Shown piece by piece: positions 54,505-64,000 of a DNA stretch of 64,000 nt. Positions within the stretch are counted from its first letter, which is position 1, and every line of letters begins with the position of its first letter. The position numbers were made by a program, and so were the translations under genes. The notes beneath the pieces are model-generated. The model did not search any database. It was not told the DNA's origin and was given only the letters and a program-made list of their open reading frames with translations. The stretch is from Phlegmacium glaucopus (lineage: Eukaryota > Basidiomycota > Agaricomycetes > Agaricales > Cortinariaceae). Location of the stretch: the NCBI GenBank assembly GCA_015039465.1, contig MU130477.1, forward strand, positions 844,910 to 908,909. The letters are read 5' to 3'.

Positions 54505-55134
54505 CAAGGGGGCACCGGGATCAAAAAAAAATACCTGGGGTCAATTTATTTTTTAAGCCAACTTTGGGTGGACTAACTAACTTATGTAATCAGGCATGCA
54601 TCTATATATGGCAATATGATGTCATCCTATCCTCACCTCCATGCTCGCTTGCCTCCCCTTGCCTCAGAAGACACCTCGCAAGCAGTGCAAACCTAATTCT
54701 GGGGCTCCAACTCTAGGTATTAGAGGTGATACTAACATCTCAGGTGAGTAATGCAGCACAATCCTACTTGATAATGTGGTACGTACCCATTGAGTTTCAC
54801 AGCCAGACTGATTACATTTGATTTTGCCACCTGATCAACCATCAAGTACCTGGGTGAAGGGATATTCAGTGCATTTCAAATTGCCTATAGATACTGGTTG
54901 TAAATAGTGTGATCACCCATAAAATATGAATATTACAGTCTTATCTACCTACACCAGACCTATGCTACTAGAGAAACTCATTTCTGCACATCTTATGCAT
55001 GTAGTAAGGCCTTAATAGCTTCAAATTGATGTTTTAAACCCTTGTTCTGGTGAAGTCCTTTTTTTTTTTTCGGGGCCTCCGGCTGGACTAACTAACCAGG
55101 TACCGGTCCGGCATTTCAATCCCGGTGCCCCCTT
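54505..55134. mobile_element. MITE 1 (630 bp) in the Plavaka gene
   Basis: Perfect 17-bp terminal inverted repeats (CAAGGGGGCACCGGGAT at the left, its complement at the right) and perfect 8-bp target duplications GATGCTAT at 54497-54504 and 55135-55142. TGGACTAACTAAC occurs near both ends as a subterminal direct repeat. The 8-bp duplication suggests the hAT superfamily. No coding capacity; removal of the element with one duplication rejoins the transposase frame. Confidence 0.92.
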
Positions 55135-56637
55135 GGATGCTATCAAAGTGGGCGATGTACCATGGAAGTCATTTAGTGTTTCATTCGATGGAGAAATTCC
55201 TGAAGGCGATACAACTGCATGGAAACATGCCAGCTATGATGTTTGGTTTAGAGATCCACACATGGTCCTCAAAAATCAACTCAAAAACCCAGATTTCGCA
55301 AAAGAAATGGATGTTTCCCCAAAGATTGTACGTGATGAAGGTGGGAGGAGGCAATACACAGACTTTATGTCTGGAGACTGGGCCTGGAGGCAAGCGGTGC
55401 GCAAAACACCAGTGATCCTTACATTTATCCAATCTGACATGTATACGATGAAGGATGAAATAGCGAAGAATCCAGAAAACCATGGTGCTACGTTTTGTCC
55501 AACAATTCTAGGAAGTGACAAAACTACGGTGTTGGTAGCCACTGGACAAAATGAGTACTACCCACTCTACTTGTCAAATGGCCTTGTCCATAACAATGTC
55601 CGCCGTGCGCATCGCAATGCACTAACCTTGATTGCGTTTCTTGCAATCCCCAAAAGTGAGCACCTGATGATCAATTCAAGTTGTTGAATGAAGAACTAAC
55701 CAGTACCTTATCAGCAAACCAAGAGCACCAGGGCAGTGCTGAATTTCGCAAGTTTCGAAGGCATCTTTTTCATGGGTCTATCAGTAAATCCTTGAAACTC
55801 TTCGGCCCGGCATGGAGACACCCAAGATTCTACAATATGCTAATGGATACTACCGTCGAACAATATTTGGGATTGGTCCTTACATTGTGGACTATCCAGA
55901 ATAGGTCCTACTTGCATGCATTGTTCAGGGATGGTGTCCTCAGTGAGTTTATCTCATATCATCTCGTTTTTTCTCGGTTTTTAATCTCCCCATTTGTCAT
56001 TTACATAGGTGCAACGCATGATAGGATGCTTTGGATGCCAAAGATACTGGACGGCGGGCACATCAACATACAGAGGCTGTATTTGAGGCGCTCAGAACAA
56101 AGGAAATGTGGGATGACTATGGAATTATTGATGATATTATGGTAAGCAGCATTCCTATTGCTCTCGTGGCATTGACAGTCACAGCTGCTCACATCCATCA
56201 CTATCTTTAGCCATTCACTCATGGATTTCTGTGGGCAGATATTCATGAGCTCCTTTCCCCTGACCTTCTCCACCAAATAATCAAGGGCACATTCAAAGAC
56301 CACTCGTTACATGGGTGACCGATTACATCAATGAAGTGCATACTCCGGCAGAGGCTAAGAAAATTTTAGCTGACATTGACCGTCGGTGAGTTCTCTGACT
56401 ATCAGGCCTTTGAGTTCAATTTGATGACACATTTCATTTTTTACAGCATTGCTGCTGCACCTCCTTTTCCTGACCTACAATGATTTCCTGAAGGGCGCAG
56501 TTTCAAACAGTGGACTGGCAATGACTCCAAAGCACTTGTGAAGGTATAAAATTCTGATTCAAAACAATTTGTCCTAAGTGTCTCACTATGTCGCAATATA
56601 TAGGTCTATCTTCCTGCCATCGCAGGTCATGTACCTC

Positions 56638-57184
56638 TAGTGATGGTCAAGGGTAACCCCGGGGTGGAATTAGGCTGACCCTTACCCTTACCCTCCAAAA
56701 AATTCTTACCCTTGGCTGAGGGTAAGGGTTTTGGAGGGTAAGGGTAAGGGTTTCTGAGGGGTTGGAGGGTAAGAAACCCCAGCAGGGTTTAGTGCAAGGG
56801 TTTGGTCCAAATCCTTCCTCAAGCTTTGTAATCCAAAGGAGCCTTCAAAGTAGCTATTATTTAAAACATGTTCAGGGTGTTAAAGGTGTTTAGCAATAGA
56901 TTTTCAATGAAATAGAGAGGGTTTGACTAGTATTTTAAGCTACTGATTGTTGTGAAAGCAGTGAGGCCTCTTTAGATTGCTTTTTCTCTGATTTAAAGTC
57001 AATTTTATAGATACACAACAGTTAGATCACTCTGATATCAGAGAAATAAAATTTCCCAAAAATACCCTGACCCCTCCAGAAGGGTAAGGGTTTTTCAAGG
57101 GTCAAAAAATCTGTACCCTGACCCTGACCCTCCTTACCCTTACCCTTGTACCCCAGGGGTTTCCCAAACCCCTGCCCATCACTA
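56638..57184. mobile_element. MITE 2 (547 bp) in the Plavaka gene
   Basis: Left end TAGTGATGGTCAAGGGTAAC; right-end complement TAGTGATGGGCAGGGGTTTG. Perfect 8-bp duplications TGTACCTC at 56630-56637 and 57185-57192. Both ends carry arrays of CCTTACCC/GGGTAAGG units, which look telomere-like but form inverted subterminal repeats. The TAGTGATGG start and 8-bp duplication are typical of hAT MITEs. Confidence 0.92.
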
Positions 57185-57387
57185 TGTACCTCGACAGATG
57201 GTCCGTGTGCTGAGTTCATTTCTGGAGTTCTGCTACCTTGTCCGGCGTTCCGTCATCAATGATGATGATCTACTTGCCATTGACGAGGCAGTTGCTAATT
57301 TCCATCGAGACCATGTGATATTTGACGAGGTTCGACCCGATGGTTACTGTGGCAAAAATGTGACTGCTGTGATGGTAAGATAACAGA

Positions 57388-57640
57388 AGTTGAGTTTCGA
57401 CACACAGAGGGATTCAAAAGACGGGGTTAAAGTATTTCGAATTCACTGGGGACTACCTAAGACTTAGGAGTCCTTATATACATGGTCCGTTGGTAGCTAA
57501 GCTAAGAATATAAATCAACTGCAGCCGGGATAATAAAGGGGTAAGGAACGTGTTGGGTAACAGTTGGGTGATAACTAAGGACTGTGGGTAAAGAAAGTAA
57601 CTAAGTGGGTATGAAAAGTGCCGGTCATTACACCCGCCCT
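57388..57640 (-). mobile_element. Probable 3' LTR of the minus-strand Ty3 element
   Basis: On the minus strand the block begins TGTAATGACCGGCACTTTTC, just after the C-rich GAGGGCGGG run, and ends CTCAACTTCTGTTA next to Plavaka sequence. It contains a TATATAAGG motif (about 57475). It lies immediately downstream of the integrase frame, as a 3' LTR should. Its insertion truncates the Plavaka gene. No second copy is present in the window. Confidence 0.6.
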
Positions 57641-57679
57641 CCAGAGCAGGTAGTATTTCGGCAAGCTGCTCTTGAGAAG

Positions 57680-60406
57680 TTATTTCGCAATTTCCATTTC
57701 AGCAAAGGTTTCGGTTGGCGCAGCGTAACTTTCGGAAGATGGGGGGAATAATTCATTGTAGGAAAATCCCATGGTAGGAAGGGGAGAGTCATCGCCTGGG
57801 GTATAATGTTTATGGGGACAACGCTTCATCTTGAAGTCGGAACGGTGAACCATGGTAGGGAAGTTGGAAGATGGTTTAGCAGTGAAAGCTTGGAGTCGCT
57901 TCTCCTGGCGCTCATAGAAACCTCGTCGTTCGTATTTAAGCTTGTGAATATGCATGGTGGCGAGCTCCTGAGCCATCTCAATCTGGAGAGCGGTGGCAAT
58001 GTCGGATCCGAGGCCAACTTGCTCAGCAGTAATGTGAAACTCGCAGAGATAGACGGGATTAAGGGAGGCTTCGATGATGTTGTCAGAGGCTGAGTCTCCA
58101 AGGAAGACTTTACTGATTCTTCGCTCATCGTGAGGACGAGCTCCGGTGTTCCAAGCAACCGAGAATTCAGTAAACCCGAGTGGCATGTGTGGAAGGGCAG
58201 TTATACCGTGACGGAGACGAACCTGTTCGTCGAATTTGAGTATGTCGGCAACTTGTCCAACATGCAAGGTGGTTTGCAGCTGACTACCGGGCGACTTCAG
58301 CATATACTGGGTAGGGGAGAGTTGAATAAACGAAGGGTGATTAACGCATTGAGTTGCTGGAGAGCTGGGAGGAAACGACATGTTGGCAAGGGGTGCGTTT
58401 GGGATGATGTTGCTTAGGCGTATGAAAAGAATCCGTATGTTGGATTTTAATGAACGGTAGGTCGATTGGAGACGGGTTTTAATAGAATTCACGATAGGGG
58501 TGCCGAGATAGGAAGGAGTGGGGGGATGGTGGAATAATAATGTTCCGACAAACACTTGTGGGTCGTCTTGAGGGGGTTGTCCGGTTCCTTTTGGTAGCTT
58601 AGAAATCTTCGTTTCTCCTATCAATTCTAAATAGTCAGTGAGTGCTTGCAGATGAGTAATTTGATAATAGGGTAACCAGGTGACGTCACCAGATTTCCAC
58701 TGGACCTCGAAAATAGCGTCCATTCTAGAACCGGCATGGGATAATATCTTATCGACCACCCATTCACCGTCAGCCTCAGGAGTGGTCCCGAGCTGGGTAT
58801 CCATTCGTCCGGGAAATAGACGATCATCATTTGGTACATGAATCCGCAAGAGAGAAGCATGAAAAACAGGGTGTACACCTCTCTGCTTCAAGTGAGAGGG
58901 TAGATCGAGGTGGAACGACGAGTTGTTAAAGTCTTTCAGAATTTTGTACGGGCCTATAAATTTGGGAATTAGTTTTCGTGCTAACCCTTTAGAAAAAGAG
59001 ATATTCTTAGTTGATAAATAAACTAAGTCTCCTTCCTTGAATGGAACAGACTGCCTTTTTCTATTGGCATCCCGAGTCTGCTTGACTCGAGCAGATAGGA
59101 TACTATCATGAGCAGACATTAGTGCAAGCTTCTTCTGTAAAGCGAAGTTTCGTATTGAGGGAAACATAGAAGTTGGGGCCGAGGTCCAAATCATGGACCG
59201 GGGCATTCTTCCAGAGTTTAAGAAGAAGGGAGCGTACCCAGTGCTCTCTGACCGAGCTGAATTAATTGCAAACTCGATGGCGGGTAACTTTGAAACCCAA
59301 TCCTTCTGATTTGGGTGTATGCACTGTCGTAGCATTTGGGTAACAGTCCTGTTCGCTCGCTCAGTTGATCCATCCGATTGTGGATGGTAGGCGCTGGACA
59401 TGCGCAGTTTAGTGCCAATTAGCTTATGTAATTGTTCCCAGAAAACACTTGTGAAAAGGACGTCTCGGTCACTTATGATGTGTTTGGGCAAACCATGCAA
59501 CTTATAGACGCGTTCGAACATGAGTTCGGCTAGTTGCGAAGCGTTATAGTTAATACGACTTGGTATTAGATGTACCATAGATGTCAGTAGACAAATAACT
59601 ACTGTGATAGAGTCATAAACTCCGTCCCGGTTAACTGACTCAGGCAATGGACCTACGAAGTCGATTCCAACAGCTTCCCAAGGATAACTGGGTACTGCCA
59701 ACGGATTCAGAAGACCATATGGTTTCTGATTAGTCGGTTTACTTATCTTACATGTGTGACAAGTCTCACAAAATGCTTTGACATCCGGTACTATTTCTTT
59801 CCACCATACATGGTCCCTAAGGTAATCTAGGGTTTTAGTAGGCCCTAAATGGGCTAACATGGAATGTGCCTCCGAAATAACAATTTCGCGCACGCTTTTT
59901 CCTTGTATCAATACCTTAGGAATACATAGCACTTGTTTGTCAGCGCTAAGTTTGAGGAAGATGATTCCATCTTTTACTTCGAAATTCCGAAAATCATCTG
60001 GCCTTTTCAGGATACATTGAAAGGCCAGATCCAGGCTATACTTGCCTCAGAGTTCATGCAATAGATCAATTCCATTTGTGCTCTCTGACACGATGCTAAG
60101 CAATGAAGCGTCCGATTTGTCGGATATTACTAAATCTGGAACACCTTCTGCATTAGGGAAGTATTGATCAGCGCTTAAGTCTGTGTTGTCTGCTGTATTC
60201 GCCAGGTGATCCTGAAGAGTCTCCTCAGTACTCCTGCCCTCCTTTCGTTCTGCTGGGCTGCACAGGACGAAACGGTCTTTCATACGAGCCGCAAACGCTC
60301 TAGATGTCTCGGCAATCTGAGTACCATCAGGCTGAGAAGCACTCACCCGAACACGCTGACTTCGCCGTGTCGCCAGCCTCGCTTCTATTCCGGCAAGCAC
60401 GGGCAA
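57680..60406 (-). pseudogene. Ty3-type integrase with chromodomain and long C-terminal extension
   Basis: Main frame 59932-57680 (750 codons). HHCC zinc region at residues about 22-62 (EAHSMLAHLG...CETCHTCK). DDE core: first Asp in VGIDFVGPLP (about 90), second in ISDRDVLFTS (about 156), Glu in DGSTERANRT (about 190). A chromodomain-like segment lies at about 390-440 (EWVVDKILSHAGSRMDAIFE, VQWKSGDVTWLP). A further 300 residues follow, without a recognised fold (LSPTQYMLKSPGSQLQTTLH, MGFTEFSVAWNTGARPHDE). The preceding frame 60406-60047 (VLAGIEARLATRRSQRVR) is the linker normally found between RNase H and integrase. It stops at 60047 and continues as LDLAFQCILKRPDDFRNFEV. Protease, RT and RNase H are absent. 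Confidence 0.88.
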
Positions 60407-61075
60407 CGTTATAAATCGTTGTTTGTGTTGTTATAAAACACCAACCAGAGAGCAATGGACTAGTCTTTAAGTCAAAAGCCTCCCTGTTGTTCGTTTAGGG
60501 AAGGTGTAACCTTGACTTGTATCACACAGAGGTAGGGAGCAAGAGTAGAGGTGAGGAGGATGAGGATGAATGTGAACGAGTCTTTAGAAAGACTGTAGCA
60601 GTAGACAATAGGTTGACAGTAAGTGACTGAAAAAGCGAACTCAGAGGGGTTAAGGAAGAGGATGAGGAGGAAAGAGTCTTCAGTAAGAACTATAGTAATT
60701 GAGCAGTGGGGATAGATTGACAGTTAAGGGGCAGAAAAAAGCGAACTTGAGGAAGGAATTCACTGGAATTCCACTGAGATGATGAAAGTTGGGGGGTAAG
60801 AATGAATTGAACTGAACTACCTATCCTGGTACAAAAGAGCAGTATTTATACCCTAAGGATGAGGCTATGTAAAACAATAAAAAAGAAAGAAGTACGCGCT
60901 GTCAAAGGAAGAAAGATGAAGAGAGGACAGCTGCGAGAAGAAAAGAACAATGGAAAAGAAGAAGGAACAATAAAAAAATCTGTAAAGTGTCAAAGTGCGA
61001 GAGAAAAGAAGAGAAGGCAGTGTACACAGTCCAATAGCAAAAATATATCGACTCCATAGGCGTGTGGTCATGTCA
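60407..61075 (-). mobile_element. LTR of a second Ty3-like family, left copy
   Basis: The block matches, in inverted orientation, the sequence at 62033-62577. Shared sections include the TATA segment (about 60842-60852 on the minus strand) and AAGAAGTACGCGCTGTCAAA, and the copies are nearly identical over at least 180 bases around the TATA. On the minus strand it runs from about TGACATGACCACACGCC to CAACGATTTATAACG, then directly into the integrase-linker frame. Its sequence does not match the 57388-57640 LTR, so the junction at 60407 is a truncation or recombination point. Confidence 0.7.
60842..60852 (-). promoter_or_regulatory. TATA box of the left LTR
   Basis: GGGTATAAATACT on the minus strand, identical to the copy at 62190-62202 in the mirrored LTR. 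Confidence 0.5.
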
Positions 61076-61099
61076 AAAATGTGAAAGGTCCTGAGTCAA

Positions 61100-61812
61100 C
61101 ACTTGAAAGGCGCAGCCTTGTTCCCGAGAAAACACTACTTGCCCATGGTCCCATGTCGCGCAGCCTTGATAACACTTGACACACTGCGAGCGCACCAATA
61201 CTGATTGGTAGCGTGAGAAGAAAGCTTAAAAGTCACCATCATGAAAATAAGCGGACTTCAAATTCACTTACCTATTTTGGAAGCAGCCCTGAATCGCTGT
61301 TCCTGGTCAACAAAATCATTCGTTCAACAATAACATCCCCATTGCTCATCATACTCTCAATGTCTCACACTATGCTCTCCATTGTTTTCACTATCAACAT
61401 GCTCCTAAGCATATACCATCCATTCATTCCTTGGCTAGTGATCCAGCAAAGCGATCAATCTACTATTCGCATCGGTCATCGGCTCGCGTTTGATCGTATC
61501 CTTGGTCCATCATTTCAAGAACGGCCCCTTTATGGACACATCAACTACATCTCCCATTATGTAAAAGGCTTTGTCATCATTGTTGTGGCTAAGGACCCAC
61601 AAGTCTTCCCCTCAGCCATCTATCTTGCCATCCCTCGCTCCTGGATCGCACTCAGTCCCCTATCCTCGATTATCTACCTCTTATCTTATCATTCACTGCC
61701 AAAACCATCATTCACATGGTACATGAAGCCTTCCCACCCTCTTTATGACAACTTAGGAAGTCCAGGAGGATCACGACTAAGCAGGAATTGCAGATGAATC
61801 AGCAGCAGAGGA
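61100..61812 (+). other. Sequence without a recognised gene
   Basis: A 194-codon open frame runs at 61213-61797 and encodes a hydrophobic, Ser/Ile/His-rich sequence (for example TITSPLLIILSMSHTMLSIV). It lacks any recognisable domain and lies between two mirrored LTRs. It may be decayed repeat or an unknown membrane-type protein; not called as a gene. Confidence 0.25.
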
Positions 61813-62032
61813 NNNNNNNNNNNNNNNNNNNNNNNNNNNNNNNNNNNNNNNNNNNNNNNNNNNNNNNNNNNNNNNNNNNNNNNNNNNNNNNNNNNNNNNN
61901 NNNNNNNNNNNNNNNNNNNNNNNNNNNNNNNNNNNNNNNNNNNNNNNNNNNNNNNNNNNNNNNNNNNNNNNNNNNNNNNNNNNNNNNNNNNNNNNNNNNN
62001 NNNNNNNNNNNNNNNNNNNNNNNNNNNNNNNN
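61813..62032. other. Assembly gap (220 N)
   Basis: Unresolved bases that remove the 5' end of the right-hand LTR copy. Gap placement between inverted LTRs makes misassembly possible. Confidence 0.99.
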
Positions 62033-62577
62033 TTCTTTTCTCTCGCACTTTGACACTTTACAGATTCTTTTACTGTTCCTTTTCTTTTCCATTGTTCTTT
62101 TCTTCTCGCAGCTGTCCTCTCTTCATCATTCTTCCTTTGACAGCGCGTACTTCTTTCTTTTTTATTGTTTGACATAGCCTCATCCTTAGGGTATAAATAC
62201 TGCTCTTTTGTACCAGGATAGGTAGTTCAGTTCAATTCATTCTTACCCCCCACTTTCATCATCTCAGTGGAATTCCAGTGAATTCCTCCCTTAAGTTCGC
62301 TTTTCTTGCCCCTTACTGTCAATCTATCCCCTATCCCTCAACCACTATAGTCTTACTGAAGACTCTCTCTTGCTCATCCTCATCCTCGTCTTATACCTCA
62401 TTCATCTTCCAAGACCTTCATCCTCCTCCTTCTCTTCTATACTCTTTCCCCTTACCTCTGTGTGTTAAAAGTCAAGGTTATACCTTCCCTAAACGAACAA
62501 CAGGGAGTCTTTTGACCTAAGGTCTGGTCCACTGCTCTCTGGTTGGTGTTTATATACAACAACAACAACGATTTATA
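62033..62577 (+). mobile_element. LTR of the second Ty3-like family, right copy (5' end in gap)
   Basis: Inverted relative to 60407-61075. Contains GTATAAATACTGC (TATA), then CAGTGGAATTCCAGTGAATTCC and ends with ACAACAACAACGATTTATAG. It is followed by a GGGGGCCCGGGTGCTGG block that is a plausible primer-binding region. The orientation fits a 5' LTR driving the gag-like frame that follows. Confidence 0.7.
62191..62200 (+). promoter_or_regulatory. TATA box of the right LTR
   Basis: GTATAAATAC, followed at about 30 bases by a pyrimidine-rich AGTTCAGTTCAATTCATTC start-like region. Confidence 0.5.
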
Positions 62578-62650
62578 GCGGGGGCCCGGGTGCTGGAGGT
62601 GCTACCAGCTGAAAAAACGCTGCAGCATAGTCAGAGGGAAGAAAAGGACA

Positions 62651-63020
62651 GTGGTGGTGGAACTGCCAGCGGAGAGGGTCGGAGGGAAGGTGAAAGGAAA
62701 AGGGAAGGCAAAGGAAGTGGTGGAGATGGAAATGGAAGGAACGGATCAGATGGCGGATGCGTTGGAGATGATAGGAGGGTGGTTGAGGAAGTTGGCGGAA
62801 ACACAGGAGGGGATGAGGATAGCGATGGAGGTGTGGATGAGGAGGGAGGTTGAGAAGGAGTGATGGGAAGAAGAAAGGAGAAAAGAGGAGAAGAAATGGA
62901 CAGAGGTGATGAAAGTGGAGAAGGGAGTGGAAACGGAGGTGCAAGAGGAGACAGAAGATGAGGAGTCGGATGACGGTGATGAACATGAGAGGCTTGTAAG
63001 CTCCTCAGAGGTACAATAGT
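62651..63020 (+). pseudogene. Gag-like coiled-coil protein start of a Ty3-like element
   Basis: The frame from the ATG at 62651 encodes a basic region (GGKVKGKGKAKEVVEMEMEG) and then a predicted helix (DQMADALEMIGGWLRKLAET). A TGA at 62861-62863 interrupts it; CGA would fit. The same frame goes on with a highly charged coiled coil (WEEERRKEEKKWTEVMKVEK) and an acidic ETEDEESDDGDEHER end, stopping at about 63020. Position just after an LTR and the charged coiled-coil start suggest gag. No capsid or zinc motif is visible. Confidence 0.45.
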
Positions 63021-63059
63021 TCGTGGGGCTGGTGTGGTGTGAGTGGTCAAAGGTAAAGT

Positions 63060-64000
63060 CTATTTGTTACATGTCACAGTCACAGTAACTAAGTATCTAC
63101 TCAATTCCGAGTACAGAACAAAACCAAGCTCATCATCCCATCCCAACTTGAGATTGTGACTGTCCTCAGTCACCAACCTAACCATACCAAACATCCAGAC
63201 ATTCCCTGTGCTCGGCAGCAAGCTTGAGGGACAAAGGGGGAACCTTTAACTAACAATAAAGCAAAAATATACCTAGGATGGCCTATCTGAGGCCCTAAAT
63301 CCTGCAATAAACTCATCTAAACTGTCCTCCTGACTCCCCAATGAGTGAATGAAAATGGTGATGGTGGTGGCAGAATGAGGGAGACAAAACTCCAAGACTG
63401 GTGCATAGCAATGATAAGAGGTGTATGGGATAACCAGGAAAAGCGGACTGAGAATGGCCAATGCATGGTAATGACATGATAGACCAATGGGAAACAACCT
63501 AAAACAACTCCTTGATGAAGAAAAATGGCAAAGATTTGAGAGAGATATGTCCAGATGATGCCAACATGACTGATTATGACAATACTGAGGGAAGACGACG
63601 ACGCAAACAAAAACAAATGATGCGACCAGAAAGAGCTCGAAGAGTAGATATGAAATGAGTGCTGAATGACAAAAAACGATATGAAAATGGGTGAGATATG
63701 GCTGGTGCAGAATGGGATGAGGAGAGGTACAATGACGAAGCTCGTTCTCAACAACAACTGAACCGTTCCGGACGATCTTAAACGCGTTGGAAAGGTGTAA
63801 TTGAGTAGTTGTAGGCGTCAGAAAACGAAGGCGCGACGTGCAACAGGTCTTGAGATATCTCTCTGAAACAAAATGGGTGTCTCCATCTCCAAAACTCCAT
63901 ATCTTCGGAACCAATGGACAAAAGTGGGCGCATAAGGGCTCTAAATGAAGCTACTGACGAGGCGAATTGAGCTGTGAAAAGAGCGCGGAAATTGGTGCGA
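63060..64000. other. Sequence without a recognised gene
   Basis: A 213-codon minus-strand frame (63914-63273), rich in Phe, Ser, Cys and His with hydrophobic runs, and overlapping frames have no domain character. The block contains no retroelement motif, and the window ends before any feature can be completed. Confidence 0.3.

Larger units (their letters stand above)
53940..57380 (+). pseudogene. Plavaka transposase with C2H2 zinc finger, interrupted by two MITEs
   Basis: Starts at the ATG at 53940. A C2H2 finger (CSFCQCSFTNRAGLTNHERTH) is followed by a Pro-rich linker. Then LFRKEQMSAGNINELLEIWA, VPWKSFSVSFDGEIPEGDT, WMYDVWFRD-like and FMSGDWAWRQA lead into the conserved core TILGSDKTTVLVATGQNEYY, LYLSNGLVHNNVRRAHRNAL. 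Later blocks in shifted frames: FRKFRRHLFHGSI, ETPKILQYANGYYRRTIFGI, TEAVFEALRTKEMWDDYGI, DIHELLSPDLLHQIIKGTFK, DIDRRIAAAPPFPDLQ, FKQWTGNDSKALVKVYLPAI and VLSSFLEFCYLVRRS. These are hallmarks of Plavaka cut-and-paste transposases of basidiomycetes. MITEs sit at 54505-55134 and 56638-57184. Stops and frameshifts also occur. The C-terminus is cut at about 57385. Confidence 0.9.

Noticed and set aside
62573..63050. Pro/Ser/His-rich minus-strand proteins
   Set aside because: They are antisense to a Glu/Lys/Gly-rich coiled-coil frame and show only its compositional shadow.
63273..63914. 213-codon minus-strand frame as a membrane protein
   Set aside because: Overlapping long frames exist on the same strand, and composition follows base composition; no domain or start context supports it.

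Overview
This is nuclear DNA of a filamentous fungus, almost certainly a basidiomycete of the Agaricomycetes type. The pointers are short spliceosomal introns (about 50-60 bases, GTRNGT...YAG), a NACHT/TPR NOD-like receptor, WD40 and orphan genes of kinds common in mushroom-forming fungi, and above all the mix of Plavaka, Tnp2-type, hAT, pogo, DIRS-order and Ty3 elements. No CRISPR array, bacterial operon or complete ordinary housekeeping gene is visible. Nearly every coding segment is broken by stops, frameshifts, truncation or insertions. Several in-frame stops are TGA where CGA would fit, as expected from C-to-T decay of methylated CpG or an RIP-like process. The window is best read as a repeat graveyard. 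Two runs of N (36186-36480, 61813-62032) are assembly gaps.

Layout. 1-3902: decayed Ty3 pol on +, cut by a short repeat that recurs at 18.07 kb. 4.06-5.33 kb: left arm of a long inverted repeat whose mate is at 47.89-49.56 kb. 6.3-9.8 kb: a tRNA-like SINE head, two nested non-autonomous elements and a decayed hAT (DUF659) transposase. 9.9-13.1 kb (-): an NLR with tandemly repeated short exons, disabled by a frameshift and a 268-bp solo LTR. 14.3-17.1 kb (-): the C-terminal half of an XRN1-like exoribonuclease without its catalytic domain. 17.2-18.1 kb: a pogo-type DDE fragment. 19.5-30.5 kb: multi-exon orphan genes, a WD40 pseudogene and a direct duplication (22.2-23.1 and 26.1-26.8 kb). 30.6-38.9 kb: an array of small hairpins, then a Tnp2-type transposase locus; two related non-autonomous elements sit in this stretch. 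39.9-47.4 kb (-): a DIRS-order retrotransposon (gag-like, RT, RNase H, tyrosine recombinase) whose recombinase is split by a 2.46-kb element that itself carries a 1.53-kb foldback element. 50.4-53.6 kb (-) and 53.9-57.4 kb (+): a divergent orphan gene and Plavaka transposase, the latter cut by two MITEs with perfect 8-bp duplications. 57.4-60.4 kb (-): Ty3 integrase with a long C-terminal extension. 60.4-63.0 kb: a head-to-head LTR pair around a gap, then a gag-like frame.

Two patterns are not explained by standard labels. (1) A dispersed hairpin has a constant core, GGGCAACC or its complement GGTTGCCC, flanked by inverted arms whose sequence changes from place to place but stays self-complementary. 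It occurs in three clusters, and in each the core orientation flips once. (2) A family of non-autonomous elements shares a terminal motif (NAGKNCTTT, followed by C-rich sequence) and 8-9-bp target duplications, but each copy has its own private set of subterminal palindromes.
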